NCBI RefSeq assembly: GCF_001854245.1
Contig: NZ_CP015381.1
Span: 3,135,001-3,199,000, forward strand
DNA from: Desulfococcus multivorans
GTDB lineage: Bacteria; Desulfobacterota; Desulfobacteria; Desulfobacterales; Desulfococcaceae
Length of the DNA: 64,000 nt
Direction: 5' to 3'
Below the pieces are notes generated by a model that was given only the letters and a program-made list of their open reading frames with translations, was not told the DNA's origin and did no database searches. Positions 41,526 to 50,189 of the stretch are shown here, piece after piece. The first letter of the stretch is position 1; every line of letters begins with the position of its first letter. The translations under genes and the position numbers were made by a program.

Positions 41526-42956
41526 TCAGCGGATATCGGGCAAGACGCGATGCCGCTTTGAAGCGGCGGCCGCGGCGACCATGGCTTCCGCCCATGCGGG
41601 CATCCCCAAGGCATGGATATGCGTGTAGGTGGCGAGAACATTTTTATATCGGATGCCGTCCCGTCCACGGATGAATCCCTTTCCTCTCCGCATGCCAAAA
41701 ACCAGGTCCCGGTCATCCCCTCGCCATTCAAGAACCCGGGAATATCGAAATTCATGGCCCCGGATCTCCGTGCCCACGGCGAAATAAGGATTTTCCGATT
41801 CCACCCGAACCACGGTATATCCCAACCCCTGGGGACGGTCCGAAAGCCCGAATACAATGGGCAGAACCCCGGACATGGGGTGCCGTCGTCCGTCTACGAC
41901 CAGGGCTTCTCCCAGGTACATGAGTCCCCCGCATTCGGCATAGATGGGCATCCCCCCACGGGCTCTGGCTTTCAATCCTGCCATGAATCCGGCATTGCCC
42001 GCAAGCCTTTCTGCATGAGTTTCGGGAAAACCGCCCCCAATATAAAGACCGTCCACCTGCGGGAAGGATCCGGCGTCAAATGCACTTATGAAGTTCACCT
42101 GGGCTCCGGCCCGCCGAAGGGCATCGATGTTGTCCGGATAATAAAACTGAAAGGCCGAATCCCGCAGGACGCCGATCACCGGCTTGGAATTTTCGGCGAA
42201 CGCGTCGGTATCCCGCCCTGAAACCAGATACGCCACGGGGACTCGATCCGAAGCGGCAGCCATTGCGATCTGCTCGAGCCTGTCCATATCGAGGTAGCGC
42301 CGGGCAATTTCCGCCGCCGCCGCCACCGAATCGACGGCCCAGCCATGCTCCGGCGTCGGTACCAGGCCCATATGACGCTCCGGGAAATTTTCCGCATCCA
42401 GCTTCGGAACCGCTCCCACCACCGGAACACCACAATAATGCTCAATGTTTCTTCTGAGGTTCTGTTCGTGACGACTGCCCGCAATTCGATTCAGAATGAC
42501 CCCTTTGATCCCGAGATCCGGATCGAACCCCAGACAACCCGCCACGACGGCCGCCATGGTACGCGTCGTCTTCGTGCAGTCCAGACTGATCACCACGGGG
42601 GCATTCAGCAGTTTGGCCACCTCGGCGGAACTGGTCGTCCCCTCGGTGTCAATGCCGTCATATAACCCCCTGTTGCCTTCGATAACAGCGATGTCGTGTG
42701 GGTGGGCGTGGGAAAGAAAGGATCGGAGAACGTCTTGAGGGTGAACCAGAAAGGTATCGAGATTGTAGCAGGGCCGACCAGCCGACAGGGCCAGCCAGCC
42801 CGCATCAATATAGTCAGGACCTTTTTTAAAAGGAGCAATGGATTTGCCCAGCCGCCGCCATGCGGCAATAATGCCGATGGACAATATGGTCTTTCCCGCG
42901 CCGCCGCGCAAACCGGCGATAAAAATTCTGGGAAAGTCAATATATCTGTGGTGCAT
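41526..42956 (-). CDS. dsrN: Siroheme amidase (CbiA-like) of the dsr operon
   Basis: Glutamine-dependent amidase homologous to cobyrinate a,c-diamide synthase (CbiA/CobB). The 476 residues show an N-terminal ATP domain FIAGLRGGAGKTILSIGI (P-loop, about 13-21) with KKGPDYID, and a C-terminal triad glutaminase with nucleophile Cys in IYAECGGLMYLG (about 330) and His near THIHALG. In dsr operons this protein amidates siroheme for sulfite reductase. Immediately follows dsrD. The ATG at 42956 is chosen because the preceding open frame is unrelated filler. Confidence 0.88.
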   Translation of the reverse strand: MHHRYIDFPRIFIAGLRGGAGKTILSIGIIAAWRRLGKSIAPFKKGPDYIDAGWLALSAGRPCYNLDTFLVHPQDVLRSFLSHAHPHDIAVIEGNRGLYDGIDTEGTTSSAEVAKLLNAPVVISLDCTKTTRTMAAVVAGCLGFDPDLGIKGVILNRIAGSRHEQNLRRNIEHYCGVPVVGAVPKLDAENFPERHMGLVPTPEHGWAVDSVAAAAEIARRYLDMDRLEQIAMAAASDRVPVAYLVSGRDTDAFAENSKPVIGVLRDSAFQFYYPDNIDALRRAGAQVNFISAFDAGSFPQVDGLYIGGGFPETHAERLAGNAGFMAGLKARARGGMPIYAECGGLMYLGEALVVDGRRHPMSGVLPIVFGLSDRPQGLGYTVVRVESENPYFAVGTEIRGHEFRYSRVLEWRGDDRDLVFGMRRGKGFIRGRDGIRYKNVLATYTHIHALGMPAWAEAMVAAAAASKRHRVLPDIR

Positions 42957-43020
42957 AAACGGAACCTGAGGCAAACTCAAAGAGCGTATGAGCGGATTGC
43001 TCTGACAAACGAGTCGCGGC

Positions 43021-43263
43021 TTATTCGTCTTCGTGCTCAGCCGCAGCCTGTTTCCCGGTTCCGGGCATTCCGTACATGGTCGTGCTTCCGCTGGACCAAT
43101 ATTCAAGAACGCCGTCCTCAACAAGCTTGTTCACGATTTTTTTGGCTTCCCTGGGTTTCAGGTCCAGGATCTTGGACAGATCGTTGAAGTAGAACTTGCT
43201 TTTGGACTTGAGCTTTTTGGTCAACTCTTCGACGATCAATTTTTTTGCATCCTCGTATTCCAT
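43021..43263 (-). CDS. dsrD: Dissimilatory sulfite reductase accessory protein
   Basis: Eighty-residue winged-helix protein that stimulates DsrAB sulfite reduction. MEYEDAKKLIVEELTKKLKSKSKFYFNDLSKILDLKPREAKKIVNKLVEDGVLEYWSSGSTTMYGM matches the known DsrD fold and length (about 78). ATG 43263 has GAGGGG eight bases upstream. It lies between dsrB and dsrN. Confidence 0.95.
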   Translation of the reverse strand: MEYEDAKKLIVEELTKKLKSKSKFYFNDLSKILDLKPREAKKIVNKLVEDGVLEYWSSGSTTMYGMPGTGKQAAAEHEDE

Positions 43264-43332
43264 AAATAAACCCCTCAATCCGGAAGCGGGGGATGCATGA
43301 CTGCATCCCCCGCAGTTTATTGTACAGCGAAT

Positions 43333-44481
43333 TTAGAACTTGAACTGGGTGGACTGGCGCCAGGTATAATACGCCGGATCACGGAAATCGTCGATGAGAT
43401 GATGGGTGAAAGGCAACTCGCATTTCTCGAAGAATCTTTCCCATCCGATACGCTCGGCCCATTCGCCCAGTCGTTCGTATTTTTTCGCGTCGGCGGCATA
43501 GGCTTCGATCATCTTTTTGATGGTGTCGGTCATCTGAGGCCAGCGCGGCACCTCGTTGGGCAGGAAGGCGACAACGACCTTCGAGAACTTGGGCTCGCTG
43601 ATGCGGTTGGAAACCTTTCCACCGGCCATGAGAACGATACCGTCGCCGTCCTTGTCCGCCAGCGGCAGTGAGGGACACATGGTGTAGCAGTTGCCGCAGA
43701 ACATGCATCGCTCGTTGTTGACTGCGACGCTCTTCACGGTCTCACCGCTGGGCAGGTCCACCTTGGTCGGCTTGATGGCGCCGGTGGGACAGGCGGCGAT
43801 GGCCAGGGGGATTTCACACAGTTTGTCCAGGTATTCATGATCCAGCATCGGCGGTTTGCGGTGATACCCCAGGATGGCGATGTCGGAGCAATGCACGGCG
43901 CCGCACATGTTGAGGCAACAGGCCATGGAGATTCTGAGCGGAGCGGGAAGCCTCATGTTCTGGAAATCGCTGAAAACCTCGTCCATGGTCGCCTTGACCG
44001 TACCGGAGGCGTCGGTGGCGGGGGTATGGCAATGGATCCAGCCCTGCGTGTGAACAATATTGGTGATGCCGGCACCGGTGCCGCCGATGGGAAACTTGAA
44101 ACTGCCGCCGGCAAACTTGCGACCGGCCAGGTCTTTTTTCAGAGCGTCCACCTTGGACTTGTCATCGACCATGAACTCGATATTGTTCCGGGTGGTGAAC
44201 CGGAGGTATCCGTCGCAGTGTTTTTCGGCGATCTCGCAGATCTCCCGGATCAGGGAGGTGGTCATGATACGGGCGCCGCCGCAACGGACCGTGTAGACCT
44301 CGTCGCCGCCTTCAGCCACGTGCACCAGGATACCCGGCTCGAGAATTTCGTGATACAGCCATTTGCCTTTGTTTTTCGCGATGACCGGAGGATAAAATTC
44401 ATCAAACTTTTTCGGACCGATGTCGGTGATTCTGTTTTTCATCGGTTCTTTCGGATCATAACCTGAAGAAATAAATGCCAT
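43333..44481 (-). CDS. dsrB: Dissimilatory sulfite reductase beta subunit
   Basis: Catalytic partner of DsrA; the alpha2beta2 enzyme reduces sulfite in the cytoplasm, passing the product on via DsrC. The 382 residues contain the siroheme/4Fe-4S binding [13 protein letters not shown] (about 184-196) with the upstream THTQGWIHC-type region, and a ferredoxin insert [12 protein letters not shown] (about 258-269). The order dsrA-dsrB-dsrD and the length are canonical. The gene begins 15 bases after dsrA. Confidence 0.98.
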   Translation of the reverse strand: MAFISSGYDPKEPMKNRITDIGPKKFDEFYPPVIAKNKGKWLYHEILEPGILVHVAEGGDEVYTVRCGGARIMTTSLIREICEIAEKHCDGYLRFTTRNNIEFMVDDKSKVDALKKDLAGRKFAGGSFKFPIGGTGAGITNIVHTQGWIHCHTPATDASGTVKATMDEVFSDFQNMRLPAPLRISMACCLNMCGAVHCSDIAILGYHRKPPMLDHEYLDKLCEIPLAIAACPTGAIKPTKVDLPSGETVKSVAVNNERCMFCGNCYTMCPSLPLADKDGDGIVLMAGGKVSNRISEPKFSKVVVAFLPNEVPRWPQMTDTIKKMIEAYAADAKKYERLGEWAERIGWERFFEKCELPFTHHLIDDFRDPAYYTWRQSTQFKF

Positions 44482-44496
44482 GGTATCTTCTCCTCC

Positions 44497-45810
44497 TTAT
44501 CTCAGATGATGTTTTCTGAATTCGTTGATGTCGCGATCCCAGCCGCCCTCGACCTCTTCTTCTTTCCAGAAAATGTAGGGGTTGGAACGGGGTTCGGAAA
44601 CCATTCGCGGATCGGGATCAATCTCGGTCATCTCGAGCAACTTCTGGAAGCCCTGGCGTTTGATCAACTCACCGAGACGTTCGCGGTTTTTGCCTTCTTC
44701 CATCCACCAGTCCCAGACCTTCTCGATCACTTCCTTGATCTCGTCGTAGGGTTCTTCGCATTTGATGAACGGCACCAGCAGGGAGCCCATCTGAGCGCCG
44801 TCGAGAATGGGCGCCTTGGCGCCGACCAGGATGGAAAGGCCCTTATCGTCACCGATCTTCAGGGCTCTCGGCATGACGTTGATGCAGTGCATGCAGCGGA
44901 CGCACTCGCGGTTGTTGATCTCGAGCTTGCCGCCCTCATACTTCATGCAATTGGTGGGGCAAAGGTCGACGACCTCTTTCTGGATGTCGAAAGCGCCCCA
45001 GTCGCGACCGGCATGGGCACCGGCGTTGGAGGGGAATTCACCGCCGACGTAAGCGGCGACCGCTTCCTGATCGATCTTGATGTCGTCTTTCCACGTACCG
45101 ATGAAAGACATGTCTGCGCGGGCGATGGAGGCAACACAACCGTTGGGGCAGCCGTCGAACTTGAATTTGAACTTATAGGGGAAAGCCGGACGGTGAAGTT
45201 CGTCCTGGTATTCCATGGTAAGATCGTAGCAGAGGGCCTGGGTGTCGTAGCAGGCGTATTCACAGCGGGCCTGACCGATGCAGTCGGCCGGGGTTCTCAG
45301 GTTGGAGCCGGAGCCGCCGAGATCCTGACCCATCCTGTGGGTCAGTTCAAAGAAGACTTCCTCCAGCTGCGGAGTGGTGGTTCCCAGGAAGATGATGTCG
45401 CCGGTGGAACCGTGCATATTGGTGATGCCGCTGCCGCGAAGATCCCACAGATCGCAAAGATCCTTCAAGTATTTCGTCGTGTAGAATTTTCCGCCGGGCT
45501 GGGCGACGCGCATGGTATGAAAATGGGCAACCCCGGGAAAGGCGTTTGGTTGGTCGCAGTAACGACCGATAACGCCGCCGCCGTATCCGAAAACACCGAC
45601 GATGCCGCCGTGTTTCCAGTGGGTCGTTCCGTCTTTGAAAGAGAGTTCGAGGACACCAAGGAGGTCTTCAACAACATCGCTTGGGATCTGGAATTCGATA
45701 TTCTCTTCGTTCTTGGCCCTTTTTTCAGCCTCTGCCTTTAGGTCGGACACGAAACTCGGCCACGGTCCGGACTCAAGCTGATCTAACAAAGGGGTCTCAT
45801 GCTTCATCAT
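44497..45810 (-). CDS. dsrA: Dissimilatory sulfite reductase alpha subunit
   Basis: Siroheme/FeS subunit of dissimilatory sulfite reductase, 437 residues. The siroheme-linked cluster residues lie in CIGQARCEYACYDTQALCYDL (about 177-197) and FDGCPNGCVASIARADM (about 219-235); the ferredoxin domain has CVRCMHCINVMP (about 308) after CPTNCMKYEG. First gene of dsrABDN with its own strong promoter. Central enzyme of sulfate respiration, and the main evidence for the organism's lifestyle. Confidence 0.98.
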   Translation of the reverse strand: MMKHETPLLDQLESGPWPSFVSDLKAEAEKRAKNEENIEFQIPSDVVEDLLGVLELSFKDGTTHWKHGGIVGVFGYGGGVIGRYCDQPNAFPGVAHFHTMRVAQPGGKFYTTKYLKDLCDLWDLRGSGITNMHGSTGDIIFLGTTTPQLEEVFFELTHRMGQDLGGSGSNLRTPADCIGQARCEYACYDTQALCYDLTMEYQDELHRPAFPYKFKFKFDGCPNGCVASIARADMSFIGTWKDDIKIDQEAVAAYVGGEFPSNAGAHAGRDWGAFDIQKEVVDLCPTNCMKYEGGKLEINNRECVRCMHCINVMPRALKIGDDKGLSILVGAKAPILDGAQMGSLLVPFIKCEEPYDEIKEVIEKVWDWWMEEGKNRERLGELIKRQGFQKLLEMTEIDPDPRMVSEPRSNPYIFWKEEEVEGGWDRDINEFRKHHLR

Positions 45811-45947
45811 CTTACCTCCATAAGTAGTTTATAGATTAACCATCCTGACTATAGGAAAAACTCATCCCTCCACCAGGGCTTCGGACTCACCTTTAAGGTT
45901 CAAAGGCACGGCCACCCCATCAAAACACCGCAATGCTTAAGTGCGGA

Positions 45948-45976
45948 CTTATAAAATCAATCCGCCTGGATGTCAA
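45948..45976 (-). promoter_or_regulatory. Sigma-70 promoter of dsrAB
   Basis: On the minus strand TTGACA (45976-45971), a 17-base spacer and TATAAG (45953-45948), the best promoter in the window. The untranslated leader to the dsrA start is about 130 bases. Confidence 0.8.
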
Positions 45977-46018
45977 TAGAAAAGCACGGTTGAGAGGAGC
46001 CGGATCGGGATCGTCCCG

Positions 46019-46642
46019 TCAGGAACGATGTTTTTCGATCTCCTCCAGAATCCGGGGCGCCACCTCGTATCCCAATTTCATCGCCTTGTCACAATGCTCC
46101 ACCGCCTTGCCGTAATCCTTCTTTTCAAGGTAAGCGATGGCCAGATTGTTGTGGGCGACCGCAAAATCCGGAGCGAGGGCCAGGGCCTTGAGGCTGTTTT
46201 GGATGCTCTCCTCGATCTCACCTTTCATGAGATAGGCGCTGCCAAGGGAGGCAAACGCCTGAACGAACCGAAAATTGAAGTAGGTCGCCCGCTGAAGCGA
46301 CTGGATGGCTTCGTCCACCTCGCCCCGCTGAAGATGAACGAATCCGATATTGCCGTGCCCCTCGGAAAATCCCGGTTTGACTTTGACCGCCCGCCGATTG
46401 TACTCCAAACAACCGTCAAGATCTCCCTTTCGAAGTGCCAGTCCACCGAGCTGAACATAGGCCTCTGCCAGCCCGGGACTGCATTCCAGTGCATTGAAGA
46501 GCTCCTTTTCAGCCTCTTCGTATTTTTGAAGTCCAATCAGGGCAACGGCGAGGTTATAGTAACTCGTGCCGCATTCCGGATTGGCGGCGATCATTTGTCG
46601 TTGCTGGGCGATATATTCTTCCGCATTCTTGGCTTTTTCCAT
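46019..46642 (-). CDS. Tetratricopeptide-repeat protein
   Basis: A 207-residue soluble protein made almost wholly of TPR units (about five; for example AEEYIAQQRQMIAANPECGTSYYNLAVALIGLQKYEEAEKEL and AVAHNNLAIAYLEKKDYGKAVEHCDKAMKL). No signal peptide in the chosen frame; ATG 46642 has AAAGGAAG upstream. TPR proteins scaffold protein complexes; it is upstream of dsrA in the same direction, but dsrA has its own promoter. Specific partner unknown. Confidence 0.85.
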   Translation of the reverse strand: MEKAKNAEEYIAQQRQMIAANPECGTSYYNLAVALIGLQKYEEAEKELFNALECSPGLAEAYVQLGGLALRKGDLDGCLEYNRRAVKVKPGFSEGHGNIGFVHLQRGEVDEAIQSLQRATYFNFRFVQAFASLGSAYLMKGEIEESIQNSLKALALAPDFAVAHNNLAIAYLEKKDYGKAVEHCDKAMKLGYEVAPRILEEIEKHRS

Positions 46643-46915
46643 GGTACTGCCACTTCCTTTGCATATACATGTTTTTTTAGCGTGAAAGAAATGTAAGTAC
46701 GCAGACGGCCTCTCATTGTCAAGGGAAAAACATTTTGAAAAATAACACACTTGACATGTCCTGCTGCAGTCCAATATAAAAGAAATTTTCGAATTGTTTT
46801 TCGATAAGCCGAATCCATTTCCTTATATTCGTCGAGAACGAGGATCGTCCGGTCAGGAGTTCTAACCGTCTGAAGGTTCGATCAGACCAGGGAATCAAGA
46901 AAAGGGAGAATCGTT

Positions 46916-47950
46916 ATGATGGCAGGTACCTACACCGCTCTCGTCACGCCTTTTACGGGTGACGAAATCGATGAGGACGGGATCGAAAGATTGACGGAGT
47001 TCCAGATCGCAAACGGGGTGTCGGGCGTTCTGGCCGTCGGGACCACCGGGGAAAGCCCGGTCCTGAACTGGCGGGAACACAACGCCGTTATCGAGAAAAT
47101 CGCGAAGCTCTGTCGAGATCGATGCAAATGTATCGCAGGAACCGGCAGCAACAACACCCTCGAAGCCTTGGAGGCTACGGAACACGCGGCGACAGCCGGT
47201 GTCGATGCCGTCCTGCTGGTCGATCCATACTACAACGGGCCAAGTTCCCTTGAAATCCGGCGGGAATACGTTGCCCCCATCGCTGCACGATTTCCGGAAA
47301 TTGACGTGATCCCTTATGTCATCCCCGGCAGAACCGGCGCGCAACTGCTGCCGGAAGATCTGGCGCTCCTCAACCAACAATATCCCAATGTTTCAACCGT
47401 GAAGGAAGCCACGGGCAATATCGAGAATATGCGCAGGGTCCGATCTTGCTGCGGCCCGGCATTCACGATTCTTTCCGGCGATGACGCTCTCACGCTTCGG
47501 ATGATGAAGGATCCTGCCATCAAAGCGGGCGGAGTGATATCCGTGGCGTCCAACATCGCGCCAAAGGCCGTCTCCGAAATGGTTCGGTTGCTGGAGGCCG
47601 GGGAAACAGAAGCCGCTGATCACCTCGAAGCCGGCCTCGCACCCCTTTTCAGGCTCGTGACCATCACCACCACCGAGAAAACCCCTTACGGGGATGTCGC
47701 CTGTCGGGCCAGGAATCCGCTGGGAATCAAAACCCTGATGCATATCCTGGGAATGCCGTCCGGCGTCTGCAGAAGGCCCCTGGGCAAAATGACCGCCAAC
47801 GGCATCCAGGTCGTGCTGGAGGCTGCCCGGGAAGTTCAGGCCCGGACCCCTGAAATTCTTGCCCCCATCTCGGACTTTTTCGGCATTGACATTGAAAACC
47901 GCCTCAATAGTCCCGACAGATGGGAACATCTGTTCTATAAGGAATACTAA
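46916..47950 (+). CDS. DapA-family aldolase/lyase, C-terminally extended
   Basis: TIM-barrel lyase of the 4-hydroxy-tetrahydrodipicolinate synthase family. The Schiff-base lysine is in VSTVKEATG (about 161), the GTTGES phosphate/substrate motif near 43, and DPYYNGPSS near 107. The usual YNVP-R is replaced by YVIPGR (about 138). The protein is 344 residues, about 50 longer than DapA, with the excess at the C-terminus. Ribosome-binding site AAGGGAG. It could be true DapA or a paralog with another substrate. Confidence 0.8.
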   Translation: MMAGTYTALVTPFTGDEIDEDGIERLTEFQIANGVSGVLAVGTTGESPVLNWREHNAVIEKIAKLCRDRCKCIAGTGSNNTLEALEATEHAATAGVDAVLLVDPYYNGPSSLEIRREYVAPIAARFPEIDVIPYVIPGRTGAQLLPEDLALLNQQYPNVSTVKEATGNIENMRRVRSCCGPAFTILSGDDALTLRMMKDPAIKAGGVISVASNIAPKAVSEMVRLLEAGETEAADHLEAGLAPLFRLVTITTTEKTPYGDVACRARNPLGIKTLMHILGMPSGVCRRPLGKMTANGIQVVLEAAREVQARTPEILAPISDFFGIDIENRLNSPDRWEHLFYKEY

Positions 47951-47969
47951 CCCCGTCCTCCAAAGAAAA

Positions 47970-48000
47970 CTCCTGCCACGCCGCGTTCGGGCGGCAGGAG
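47970..48000 (+). terminator. Terminator after the DapA-family gene
   Basis: CTCCTGCC (47970-47977) and GGCAGGAG (47993-48000) form an 8-bp stem, with further GC pairs in the loop, followed by AAGCATCTTTTCTC. It separates two converging genes. Confidence 0.65.
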
Positions 48001-48013
48001 AAGCATCTTTTCT

Positions 48014-48835
48014 CTATTTCGGAGATTCCCGGCGTTTTCCACTCCTTACGGATATGCTCTGGGCCGCTTCATTGACCTCAAAATTCTTGTAGTTGAAGAG
48101 AAGATCCTTGAGCCACTTCAGGCCAAACTTCAAAAGGGCGACGTCGTCATTTTTGAAGGTCGCCACCGTATCCTTGTCCACATCATAACGTTCCAGAAAG
48201 GAGCTTTCGAAGACAAATCGTCGGAACTGATCGATATTGTAGCTTGTCATGAAGAAAAGTTGCTTGCTCTTGTCGGTCAGTTTGATATTGCCCGGAAACG
48301 AACGTTTTCTGACCATCAGGTCCGCCCATTCGGCATTGATCTCGTCACGGACATCCACCCCCTGATCCGTCCGCCATTCCCTTACCGTCCAAACGGTCTT
48401 TTCTTCGAAACCAAGGCAGTGAGGTTCATTGACGAAGAAAAAAAACCCCTCGTCGTCCGCCCCTTCCTTATGCGCCAGAGAGGCCACACCAAGGGGGTAA
48501 TAGCGACATGCGCTGGGCCGGTCCGCATAAACCAGGCAGCCGTCATCCCTTACAAATGGACAGGATTGTTGCTCATCGTCCAGAAGTTTGAGGTTGACCA
48601 CCGGCAGGTCGGTCTTTTCCAGCACCTGGGGTTGGGTGTATAGGGTCAGGAATTCATCCGACGACAATTGAAGCCTTCGCTTCAAAACAATGATATCGTA
48701 AGGGGTGAGAATGATGTTGATACCACGACAGCATTTGGTGAAACACTTCACGCCGCTGTGGCATTTGAATTGAAATTTGCTGTCCAGACTGTACTTGACA
48801 GGGCTGATGCGCGCCATGGGATCGGGTTTCTCCAT
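48014..48835 (-). CDS. YkgJ-type cysteine-cluster protein
   Basis: A 273-residue protein with a CxxxxxxCxxxCC cluster near residue 25 (CHSGVKCFTKCCRGINI) and a second cysteine at CPFVRDDGCLVYADRPSACRYYPLG (about 91-113). These belong to the YkgJ/CxxCxxCC family of probable FeS or zinc proteins with no assigned function. The protein lacks a signal peptide. It is separated from the histidine kinase by 142 bases on the same strand. Confidence 0.8.
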   Translation of the reverse strand: MEKPDPMARISPVKYSLDSKFQFKCHSGVKCFTKCCRGINIILTPYDIIVLKRRLQLSSDEFLTLYTQPQVLEKTDLPVVNLKLLDDEQQSCPFVRDDGCLVYADRPSACRYYPLGVASLAHKEGADDEGFFFFVNEPHCLGFEEKTVWTVREWRTDQGVDVRDEINAEWADLMVRKRSFPGNIKLTDKSKQLFFMTSYNIDQFRRFVFESSFLERYDVDKDTVATFKNDDVALLKFGLKWLKDLLFNYKNFEVNEAAQSISVRSGKRRESPK

Positions 48836-48977
48836 CTTCCTGTTCTATATCCTTTCTTGAGTGATCGGGTTCCGGCCGTAACCGGACGATGTCGATACTG
48901 AAAATCAGAAAAGTTAGATAATAACAGATTCTCAAGGATTTTAACAGAGGTTAATCCAGGCCCCGGCACCGAAAAGG

Positions 48978-50189
48978 TCACCTCGCCGCGCGGGGCAGGC
49001 GTACCTCGAAGACACTGCCTTCGCCGGCGCTGCTTTTGACCGCGATCTCTCCTTTGTGCTGCCGGATAATATTGTAACAGGTAGACAGCCCGATGCCGAT
49101 GCCTTTTCCAACCGGCTTGGTCGTGAAAAAAGGCTCGAAAAGTTTGTCCTGGTCCTGGGGTAGGATGCCGCAGCCCGTATCCTCGACACTGAGGGCAATC
49201 CATTCATCCCCCTTCTGGAATGTCCGGATCAGAATCGTCCCTTTTTCCTGCACCGCGTCCAGAGCGTTAAGGATCAGGTTGAGGACCACCTGCTTCAACT
49301 CCGCACCGACGCCGCAAACCGGCGGAAGCGTCGGGGACAGATCCAGGCAGATGGCTCGCGGAAGGGTCTTTTTCAGCTGATGCTCCAGGATTTTAATGAT
49401 ATCCACCGTAAGTTCGTTAAGGTCCACGGCCGTGTAGGAAACGCGACTCCGGGGGCTGAAAGTGAGAAGATTCTGAACGATATCACGGCAACGGTTGCAC
49501 TCCGTCATGATGGTCTCGATATACTCTTCGAAATCTTTTTTGAGGCACCGGTCCGTGGGATGCTCTCCCAACCGCTTTTCAAGGATGGGCAGACGGCGCT
49601 TCAGTCCTTCGGCAAAACCGGAAACAGCCGCCAGAGGGTTGTTGATTTCATGCGCCACACCAGCGGCCAGGAGGCCGATGGTCGCCATTTTTTCTGTGTG
49701 ATAATATTTGGCCTGGTAAGCCTTTTCAACAGTGACATCCCGTTTCAACAAAAGAATATGCCGCACATTCCCTATGTTGTCTCGAAGCAGGGACGCCGTG
49801 ATTTCAAACTGTCGGTTTTCGCCGTTGAGGTTGTAGATATACATGCGTCGACAGGTATCGTTCTGTTTGACCGCCTCGATCATCGGGCAATCGTCGCATG
49901 GGCGCTCCCGCCCCCGAAAAACGCGAAAGCAGGTTTCCCCCCTCGGCGCCGGGTGTGAAAAAGTTGAGTAAAACACATGGTTGACCGAGTGGATCCGAAA
50001 ATCGGGCGCGACTACCGCCATCACGTCGGTAATCCCGTCGATAATTGCCTGCACCTGCTGCCGCTTCTGCTCAAGCTTTATGTTGGTTTCCTGAAGCTCG
50101 CGGATCTTGATCTGAACTTCTTTGAAAAAGCCCAGCTTGGTATGGCCCAGACCTATCAGATCCTCCATTGTGGTTTCTCTCGTCATCAC
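48978..50189 (-). CDS. PAS-domain sensor histidine kinase
   Basis: Cytoplasmic two-component kinase of 403 residues with no membrane segment. A short coiled coil (about 15-50) leads to a PAS domain (about 50-165), followed by a dimerisation/His-phosphoacceptor helix HEINNPLAAVSGF (His near 180) and an ATPase domain with NLILNALDAV (N box), DTGCGILPQDQDKLFEPFFTTKP (G1/F) and GIGLSTCYNIIRQHKG (G2). PAS contains CRVFRGRERPCDDCPMIE, four cysteines that might bind a cofactor or sense redox. It overlaps the iron alcohol dehydrogenase gene by four bases. Confidence 0.9.
   Translation of the reverse strand: MMTRETTMEDLIGLGHTKLGFFKEVQIKIRELQETNIKLEQKRQQVQAIIDGITDVMAVVAPDFRIHSVNHVFYSTFSHPAPRGETCFRVFRGRERPCDDCPMIEAVKQNDTCRRMYIYNLNGENRQFEITASLLRDNIGNVRHILLLKRDVTVEKAYQAKYYHTEKMATIGLLAAGVAHEINNPLAAVSGFAEGLKRRLPILEKRLGEHPTDRCLKKDFEEYIETIMTECNRCRDIVQNLLTFSPRSRVSYTAVDLNELTVDIIKILEHQLKKTLPRAICLDLSPTLPPVCGVGAELKQVVLNLILNALDAVQEKGTILIRTFQKGDEWIALSVEDTGCGILPQDQDKLFEPFFTTKPVGKGIGIGLSTCYNIIRQHKGEIAVKSSAGEGSVFEVRLPRAAR

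Noticed and set aside
41526-42956. CbiA as part of cobalamin synthesis
   Set aside because: No other cobalamin gene is nearby, and the position after dsrABD points to siroheme amidation.
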